Shown here in pieces: positions 56,511 through 64,000 of a stretch of 64,000 nucleotides of DNA. The number at the start of each line of letters is the position of its first letter. Positions within the stretch are counted from its first letter, which is position 1. The stretch is from Larix kaempferi (lineage: Eukaryota > Streptophyta > Pinopsida > Pinales > Pinaceae). The notes under the pieces were generated by a model. It was not told the origin of the DNA. It worked only from the letters and a program-made list of their open reading frames with translations, and ran no database searches. The position numbers and the translations under genes were made by a program. Location: contig BSBM01000050.1 in the NCBI GenBank assembly GCA_027924585.1, forward strand, positions 4,092,001 to 4,156,000, read 5' to 3'.

Positions 56511-57269
56511 AAGCATAATTTGTCACTTTATGATGATTCACATCTACATGGATGCACCTATGATATGGATTTGAGTCACTTGAACACTCATGGTTTTTCT
56601 TGCTCAACACTGGGTTCATTTGATGTTAGAGGAACTTCATCCAACACTTGGATGAATAGATTTATGATGGGAGAACATTTTTGTTGGCAGCCACATACTT
56701 TGTTACATCTTTATGATTCTCACATTCATGGATGTATGGGTGAGACTTCTTTGAGTCATTTGAAGTCTCCTTGTTTTTTCTGCTCATTATTTGGTTCAGA
56801 TTCTAGTGGAGATTCTTCATTCACTTCTTGGATGAAAGAATACATGGCTGAATCTTTTGGTGCATATCACATCCTTTTGGAGCAGCATTATAGGACATGG
56901 GATCCTCACCTATGTCATTGGAGCAGATTTGATGGGTCACTTGAAGCTTGTATGCACTTGGAAAATGGTGGTCTACTTGCTTGGAGGTATAAGCACTTTC
57001 ATGACTCTTTGATGAAGCATATCCTTGATGTACATTTTCATTATGTTGTTATGTACTTTGATGATATATATTTGGTACTCATGATGTTTGGAAGAATGCA
57101 TACAAGAAAATGGGATCCAGGAATCCTCTTATCTAATGGTGTAGGTTGGAGAGCACTCTTAATTGTTGGGGTGCAATACAAGCAATGGGACCCTGGAATA
57201 ATTTTTATCTCATTGGTTTCAAATTTTTTGGGGAAACAAGCAGTATGGGAGATGGATTTACCCACTTAA
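56511..57269 (+). CDS. N1 frame beyond the internal TAG (252 codons)
   Basis: In frame with the upstream gag-like protein, separated only by TAG. Two repeats 61 residues apart share Y-D-x-S-H-x-H-G-C and L-S-H-L (from 56529 and 56712); a third, weaker copy spans the end of the upstream part, so the repeat array includes the stop. Near 57054 it has MYFDDIYLV within ILDVHFHYVVMYFDDI, which resembles the RT catalytic box. WDPGI occurs twice near the end. It closes with TAA at 57267. Either the TAG is a mutation of a longer gene, or it is read through. I do not recognise a full domain. Confidence 0.55.
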   Translation, partial: KHNLSLYDDSHLHGCTYDMDLSHLNTHGFSCSTLGSFDVRGTSSNTWMNRFMMGEHFCWQPHTLLHLYDSHIHGCMGETSLSHLKSPCFFCSLFGSDSSGDSSFTSWMKEYMAESFGAYHILLEQHYRTWDPHLCHWSRFDGSLEACMHLENGGLLAWRYKHFHDSLMKHILDVHFHYVVMYFDDIYLVLMMFGRMHTRKWDPGILLSNGVGWRALLIVGVQYKQWDPGIIFISLVSNFLGKQAVWEMDLPT

Positions 57270-57442
57270 TAAAGTGATTTTTATCAGAGTAGTGCAGCAG
57301 CAAGCATGTTGGTTCCTCTCTAAAATATTCGTGGAAACTCAAAGACTCAAGGTTTGGCAATTCAATGGCAACTTCAAAGAATTATACAGAAAGCAGGTTC
57401 TTCAACACCCATGTTTGAAATTGCTTGAGGACAAGCAATATT
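57270..57442 (+). other. N1 3' untranslated region before the purine tract
   Basis: Short; a frame here reads LKLLEDKQYWEGRIC across the purine tract, wording similar to the C-terminal tail of some gypsy polyproteins. This may be a relic of pol. Confidence 0.35.
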
Positions 57443-57456
57443 GGGAAGGGAGGATT
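57443..57456 (+). promoter_or_regulatory. Polypurine tract of N1
   Basis: GGGAAGGGAGGATT immediately before the 3' LTR. Confidence 0.9.
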
Positions 57457-59471
57457 TGTCATGTCCCAAATTTGGAATTGGGTCACAATGGCCTAATCAC
57501 ATTAGCCATATTCATTAGAGTTTGCAAAGTTGATGTTAAGGGTCAAATAATTGCCAAGGAGGAAAATTACTAGTTTCCTAGGTTTGGGGTGGAAGCTTTG
57601 GGATTTGGAATAATGGGGATAATAAATGATGTTTGAACATTAGAATGGCATAAATATTTAATAAAGGAGCTAAATAAATATATACAAGTGAAAATCAAAG
57701 TGGCATTTCATCATGAAGACACATGGAGGAAGTGGGACCCACATATGGCTAGATTTCCCCACTACATTTGGCATCATTCTCTCACCAATTCGAATTCAAG
57801 GTGAATGGTAACATACTTGGGGAAGTCCAAAAGGTATTATTCATGGAATAACTCATCCAAGGTCGAAATATAGAGGAAGAGTAACTCCCATGGAAGAGGA
57901 AGAGGCAATTTGGAGCTAGTGAGACACTTGGGCTAGATTCCCTAGCTCTATGACAACAATGATGAAGATGCTATGACACCTATGACACAAATCAGACCTG
58001 AAGGCTGACATATGACATATATGACATGTCAGGGCTAAAAATAGACTCCAAGAGGGCGCTCAAGGGTGTTAGGGCAGCTAAGATGCTTCCACATGTGATT
58101 TGGTGGAAGTGGGAGACTAGGAATTGTTGTACAAGTGGCGTTCTTTGGAATCTCTTCCCAACTTGAGTTGGCATGAGTCTCTTGGAAGGAATTCGACCCA
58201 TGGAGGCCATTAGAACTTTATAAATGTCAATAACAAAGAATGAAACCAGATTTTGATCATTTGTAGAATTTGCAATTGCATTTGTGAAGAGGGAGAGCTA
58301 GTGGATGACTAGTTTCTTGCCTTAGCCAATTTCGAGGGTGAAAGATTCCCATCCAAGTTGGCAATTGGAAAGGCCATTCAGACCTTTCATTTGGAGCTTT
58401 AATGGAGTCTTTATTTGCAGGTGTAAGCTACAGGGAAGCTCATGGTTTCTTCTATTGCAGCTCTCTCCTTCAACCATTTCCAGTTTTGATGGCATATTCT
58501 TGATTCTTGAGGGAAGGCGTTTTTGGTGAGCTATTGTACTATTTGGGGGAGCTTCTAATGCCCCATTTATTTTTTAATATGAATTAAATACTCTGTTCTT
58601 CATCTACAAAAAGTTTCAGGTCGAAATTCCAAGTAGAAATGTATAAATCTCATTTTTAATGGAAGAACAATGCCATTTCCCCACTACCTTGTTGTGAGCC
58701 AATGTATTGATGATGATTTCGAATGGATGGATGATTCTCTGATATATTTGTGGTCAATATAATTCCATGGATGTCTTCTACAAGTTTCATGTACTTTACT
58801 TGAGCATTTGAAGTATTTTTACTTAGTTTAATTGCACTGGGAGAAGAAATAGTGCCATTTCCCCAAGGGTCGAATTGGTGATTTTTGCAGTTGAATGGGA
58901 GAGGGTTGGAACAGATATAATAATCAATTAATGGTGCACATGAGACCTTAATACATTCCCTACCTTTTTTCAGAAATTTGAGTGGCTTTGGAGGCATTTG
59001 GGAAGCCATTTTCAATACTTACCCCAGGGGGATTTGAACCCCAAATTACTAGTAAAATTGCATACTGGGTCCAGAATCTTAAGAGAGTTTGCAGAGGTAT
59101 TTTGGTGGCCATATATCATCCCTGAACATAATATTCAAGTCTTAATATCATTCATACACCTTCCTTGAATATTTGAAGGCATTTGGAGTCAATTCGAGAC
59201 ATAGAGACCAATACTAGTCAAAGGCAAATTACTAGTAAAGTTCCCTACATTGGCCAGAATTGAAAGAGTATTTGCAGAAGTATTTTAAAGGTCCAAAGGC
59301 ATCCTTAAAATACATATTTAGGTTCTAATATCATTCATACACCTTCTCAGAAGATCTAGGATCATTTGGGGCAAATTTGGGACCTAGAGATCAAAACTAG
59401 TCAAAGGTCGAACAAGGGAAAAAAAGTGGAAAATTGCAATTTTAATAAAATTCCTAATAAGGGACATTACA
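57457..59471 (+). repeat. 3' LTR of N1
   Basis: 2,015 bp, same termini as its partner, followed by GTATG. Confidence 0.95.
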
Positions 59472-59476
59472 GTATG

Positions 59477-61184
59477 CTAGACACACATCCGCGACCCGAA
59501 TCTAAGAAGAAACAACATCACCCCAAGAATATACTGGTTCTTCAAAGTCCCAAACTTGAAATAGCCCCACTAAGTGAACGTAAGAGGGGAAATCTCAATT
59601 GATCACTTCGATTGACCTCTTGTTTTACTCCTATTAGATAGGATATTTCTGACCACGTCAATTTCTACTATTGGATTTTTCACTCTTTAGTGTTCTATAG
59701 TCTCGTTTTAGTACCCTTGGAATATTTACTCACTTTTTCCTATTCCAAAGGCCCTATCCATACACTACTGTGGGTGTGCTATAAAACAAAGAGTCTAATT
59801 AATTTTAGTAAGCACGTTGGTTGATTTTAATGGTTGTTATTACTCAATAGGGTAAGCAGAGGTGAAACTAGTGGTGTTGTGACTTGACTCCAAACTATGC
59901 AAAGAAATGAGATGCACAATTTTCGTTTAGATGAACTCTATCTAAAGAAAGGAAAGGAGTTATTTTTCGTTTCAATGCAACTAAAAACCCAAATCGATGT
60001 AATCATTTTACTTTTCCTTTTAATGAAATATTTCCAAACTACATGAAGAATACTTTTTGAAATCCCAAAAAGAAATGCAAGACAATCTCTTTTTCAAACA
60101 CGGACCTAATGCATATGGAATGCAAACATCCTTTTTTTTTCTCTTTTTCAAATGATTTCAAAATGCATGAAATATTTGAAATAAAAACTTCTTTGATTTT
60201 TATTTTCAATTCAAATGAAAGAACTCAATGTTTTTTTTCTTTCAATTCAATCTAGAGAACCCAATACTAATTGCAAAGGAGATCAAGAAAAAAAAAAACA
60301 AGCTAACAATAATCAAAATATTTCAAACATAAAGGTGTTCCCAATGCTTGTGACTTACAAATAAAAACCCAATATTTTCAACAATCCCAAAAAGATCAAA
60401 GAGAGACCTTCCAAAATCTTACAGATTCAAAAAGTCAAGCCAATGAATTCAGAGACTTGTAAGGGATCAATGTTTACCCAAAGAAACAAGAACCAAGAAT
60501 TCATGTAAACAAGGCTTGATACGCAGTATTCCATCTCTTCAAAATCAACAAAAATGATTCTAAAAATAAAATAAAGAAGGCTTTGAAAAGTTTCAGAATC
60601 AAAGTTGACAGCGTCACTGAGTGCTCAGGAACAAGAGAAACCAGACTATCAGTGTCCTAAATCGAATTAGAGGATAAATTTGACCTCAAGTAGTGTCATG
60701 CACTCAAAATTGATAAGAGCAAGAAAATGTGAAAAATAACAAAAAGGGAAGGAAATCGTTCAATCTAATCCACGAACAAAACTTCAAGCAAGAAACAAAG
60801 TTTCTGGCACACAATCCTTAGACAAAAACTCAAGAGAAAATAAGTAATACAAGGTCAAATTTGACCCAGAATCAGGATCATCACCCCTGTAACACTATAC
60901 ATGGAGAGATGTAGTAGGTTTCATCACCCCCTAATACACTAGAAATAAGAGATGAAGTGGATATCATCGACCCGTGGGCCCTTCTGGGGGAGGGATGAAG
61001 TCTGGAAGTGTTTGGAAAAGCACAAGTTTTTCTCAAATTTGATAGGGGATTGTGATTTTGGATCAGGGACATTCTCAACAATGATGAGAGGAGTGAAATA
61101 GTTTAAAATAAAAAAATACAATGCACACTTACAAAGACCAATCATCAAATAGAAATACAAAGGACTAGAAATTACTAGGGAAAG
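59477..61184 (-). other. Leader of element A, part adjacent to the primer site
   Basis: No supported frame; A-rich with AAATGAAATATTT-like words, similar in feel to the leader of element B. It joins 52728 once N1 is removed. Confidence 0.5.
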
Positions 61185-61203
61185 TTCCCCAACAAAGTCG
61201 CCA
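61185..61203 (-). promoter_or_regulatory. Arginine-type primer-binding site of element A
   Basis: TGGCGACTTTGTTGGGGAA on the minus strand. Against a plant tRNA-Arg complement (TGGCGACTCCACTGGGGAT) the first eight bases and TGGGGA match; the middle differs. Confidence 0.75.
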
Positions 61204-61208
61204 GTTTC

Positions 61209-62412
61209 TGTTGTAGAATATTTTCCCCGCGGATAGGTGAAATCTCCCTTGGATTAAGAATCCTTCATTCCAATACAAAAAGAAAACAAATGGGTACTAA
61301 CATCTCCTATACCTAACTCAAACACAAGCAGTCAAAATGGAAGGAAAGAAAAGGAAGTAGATGTACTACCTCTCTTCCAAATGGTTGTCCTCATTGCTCC
61401 CGGTGTATCTAGTTCCTAGTCCTAGGATCCAATCTTTAGATTCCAATAGAATTATACATAGAACATAAGACAATTATTTCCAAACAAAACAAGAGCATTA
61501 AGCATAGATCTAACTATCAAAATATAGACACATTCATGAATTCAACATAAAATACATGAGATGGGGAGAATAGGCCAAGTTTTGTATTAGTAGAAATCAA
61601 AACAAGAAGCACTTACAACCATGAATTTGATGTTGTAGCAACTCCTCCAAGATCTCCTTCCATACCCTTAAGGTGTCTTACGATCATAAGTGTGATGCTC
61701 TCACATTTCAACATTTCCTTCAATGGAGAATGGCCTCCATTATATAATATTTGGACCATGATGGAGAAAGGAGTGGATAAAGAGAGGATTCATTGGATCA
61801 AGTGAGATTGAAATTACTCGTGATAAAAGAATAGGGGATGGCTCAAATCCCTACCCAACCATACCCTTAAGGTGTCTTAGGATCATAAGTGTGATGCTCT
61901 CACATTTCAACATTTCCTTCAATGGAGAATGGCCTCCATTATATAAGATTTGGATGCATAACCATGATGGAGAAAGGAGTGGATAAAGAGAGGATTCATT
62001 GGATCAAGTGAGATTGAACTTACTTGGGATAAAAGGATAGGGGATGGCTCAAATCCCTACCTAACCAACCAAATACTCACAAATCTAGATCCTACACATA
62101 AGTTGGAGTAGTCAAACCAGCTTCATTGCTCCCCCAAAGATAGGCATGGGGAGATGAAGTGGGGCTTCATCACTCCCCTATAATAGTGCAAGGAGAGATG
62201 AATTGGTTTCATCTCTCCCTACATAAGGGAGAAAGGGAAATGATCCTTCAAAAAGGCCTCAAATCAAGGTAAAATATTTGGGTTTCAACCTCCTAATGAT
62301 GGATTCCCCTTCCAAACATGTCTATGGACCATGAAAATCATTAGTTTTCTCTTCTAAAAAGTTTAGGGATCATGATAAACACTACCCCAGGATGGAGAAA
62401 CTAGGTGTGACA
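61209..62412 (-). repeat. 5' LTR of element A (about 1,204 bp)
   Basis: On the minus strand it starts TGTCACACCTAG and ends CTACAACA, five bases from the primer site. TGTCACACC is a common plant LTR start. No partner LTR was found on the left side of A. Confidence 0.65.
61661..62068. repeat. Tandem duplication of about 200 bp inside the element A LTR
   Basis: Unit 61661-61859 is repeated from 61860, with a small insertion (ATGCATAACC). Each unit contains an AT-rich TATATAA-type core on the minus strand (about 61742 and 61942), so the putative core promoter is doubled. Confidence 0.85.
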
Positions 62413-64000
62413 AATCAGTATATAACAATGAAAGATTACATTGTGATCATTTCATGTCTTTATAAAATAACACATTCCCCTACTATTTCATTATAATATT
62501 CCAATAGTCATGGGCTTGTGTTCCATGTTTCCATCTCCATGGAGATAGTGCCCCCGCATCCCCTACCTACCCATCTCTTATTGTGAAAATCCACTTACCA
62601 TGCTAGAAAATTCTCCATTGTTCTCCTGATTTTCTCCTCGATCATTCTGAACCATCAGAATTTAGTTTCTTGAAAGAAGAATACTTTGACGAATAAGGTT
62701 GTGCAAGAGCCCCTAGCCTTACTATGGACAAAGGAAGGCAGCTCGAGGTTAGCCATTATGTCTCTTACCCACATCAGTGTTTATGTTATGTCTCACTTTT
62801 CTACTCTCCTTCCTGCAAAATCCAACCAACATGCCTCCCAAGGGATCTGGTCTCTTGTTGGAAAAGGGATCACCAATATTCCAAGCATCATGACACTAAA
62901 AAATGTGTTATAATATGCAAATATTTTAAGGAGAAAGTTTCACTAGTTGAAGAGCAGAGAAAAAAAGAAAGATGAAAAAGTACCAGATCGAAGAAAAGGA
63001 GTAGATAAAAGACTTCCTTTTCGCTAATGTAATTTGGGGTATGATTTTTCTATTATATGCAATACTGTGATGGGTCATTCCGCAGATCATGATGCAAGAA
63101 TGCAGATCCATGGATCTAGTGTGTAACACAAGTGTATCAATAATATAAATAAAGAAATTTTGGCCCCAGTGATTTTCTTATGTGTGAATTATCTGTATTT
63201 TGCTTTCTATATTCGAATGGATAGATCTTATTTCTATTTCCTATATGCATCATATGATTAATGGAACCCTGTTGCGACAATATGAAGACTAACATTATTG
63301 AATTTTTTCATTTTTGTAAATATGTGATTGTGCATGAGTGGTGACTCTATAACTAAATTTTTGAAAAATTGTGGAGACATTTCACTTTCATCGAGAGATA
63401 CAACATCAAGCTTTGCTCAAATGCTAGAAATTAATATGGTGGGTGTTAAGTTTAAAAGAGATATATTATATTTGAATCAATAATGGATACTTTAAATTTA
63501 AATTTTTCACTAAATAGAATGATCTTATGAAAGTTTGGCATATTTCATACCAACCACAAACTAGGGGGAATATTAACATTAAAATGGTGGCTATTTTTGT
63601 TTATTAGAACCACCACATCAGGTTTCATGTGAAGCTTCACAATGTTCATTTACACGACAGGATATCGATATGATTTAGAACCTCTACCGCTATAGAGAAA
63701 GTAAATATCGTGGCCCTATTTATAAAAGCTTTCATGGAAACATAGACCACATAAATAATGTACAAATTGAGGAATGCTTGTTTGGGTGAATGCAGAGAGC
63801 AAGACGTCAAATTTCAATTCCTTGCAAAAAAGGATTATTTTGAAATAATAGATCTAAATATTTTATTGTGACGAAATGAATGAATGATGAATAAAAAAAT
63901 GAAGATAATTATTTATAAAGAAAACATATAAATAATAAATAAAAATTAAATCATTGTTAAACCTTGGTTATGTATATTACAGTTTATTTAAGTAACACTG
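62413..64000. other. Unassigned right flank
   Basis: No supported gene. AT-rich. A weak plus-strand piece near 63535-63700 (ISYQPQTRGNINIKMVAIFV) faintly recalls the integrase segment after the second Asp, but it is too decayed to call. Confidence 0.4.

Larger units (their letters stand above)
52729..59471 (+). mobile_element. Non-autonomous LTR element N1 (6,743 bp, 2,015-bp LTRs, no pol)
   Basis: LTRs 52729-54743 and 57457-59471 are both 2,015 bp and by eye differ at about 14 sites (0.7%). GTATG flanks both sides. A tRNA-iMet primer site follows the left LTR and the purine tract GGGAAGGGAGGATT precedes the right one, so it was made by normal reverse transcription. The 2.7-kb interior holds one long plus-strand frame and no protease, RT, RNase H or integrase domain. 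It is inserted in the leader of element A. Confidence 0.95.

Noticed and set aside
54810-57269. The N1 frame as an ordinary host gene
   Set aside because: It is bracketed by a primer site, a purine tract and identical-length LTRs with a target duplication, so it is element-borne now; a captured origin remains possible.
63535-63700. Faint integrase-like wording in the right flank
   Set aside because: Too short and decayed to support a feature.

Overview
This window looks like a piece of a large, repeat-dominated nuclear genome of a seed plant. It contains stacked LTR retrotransposons with plant-type initiator-methionine or arginine tRNA primer sites, an Ogre/Tat-type Ty3/gypsy element and a plant Ty1/copia element. 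The depth of nesting and the slow decay of old copies suggest a gymnosperm, but that is inference. I see no convincing host gene. One unrecognised open frame with a single stop (16013-16665, minus) is the only candidate.

Layout, left to right. (1) 1-5822: a decayed Ty3/gypsy element (G1, minus strand) with 623-bp LTRs; the first 33 bp of its left LTR lie outside the window. It sits in (2) element B, an older minus-strand gypsy element (about 5823-10560) with a VDEGAS-type protease. (3) 10996-15416: gypsy element G2, minus strand, 373-bp LTRs, duplicated target AATTT. (4) 15422-20380: mostly unassigned old sequence. (5) 20384-21730 and 49868-62412: the two halves of element A, a minus-strand relative of element B, with protease on the left and gag, leader, primer site and 5' LTR on the right. 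(6) 21731-49867: a plus-strand Ogre/Tat element inserted between the gag and protease of A (target GAGGA). It has an ORF upstream of gag, gag, protease, a second gag-like segment, RT, RNase H, integrase and a long extra frame (ORF-X) before its 3' LTR. It was hit four times: a probable solo LTR (28238-30368), a young and apparently intact Ty1/copia element (31182-38523, target ATTGG), an LTR-like insertion (38641-40727), and gypsy element G3 (42084-46506, target AGCCC), which is a sister of G2. (7) 52729-59471: a young plus-strand element (N1, target GTATG) with 2,015-bp LTRs, inserted in the leader of A. It has no recognisable pol and carries one long frame with a gag-type zinc motif. (8) 62413-64000: unassigned flank.

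Functionally, the copia element is the only one here that looks able to encode everything it needs. G2 and G3 lack the RT core and the integrase catalytic core in the same way, so they must have been moved by another element's enzymes. N1 must also borrow RT and integrase. The points most worth following up are N1 and its single ORF, the shared deletions of G2 and G3, and the downstream ORF-X of the Ogre/Tat element.

Boundaries of five elements rest on matching 5-bp target duplications or paired LTR ends read directly from the sequence. Lineage names rest on recognised protein motifs, not on a database search.
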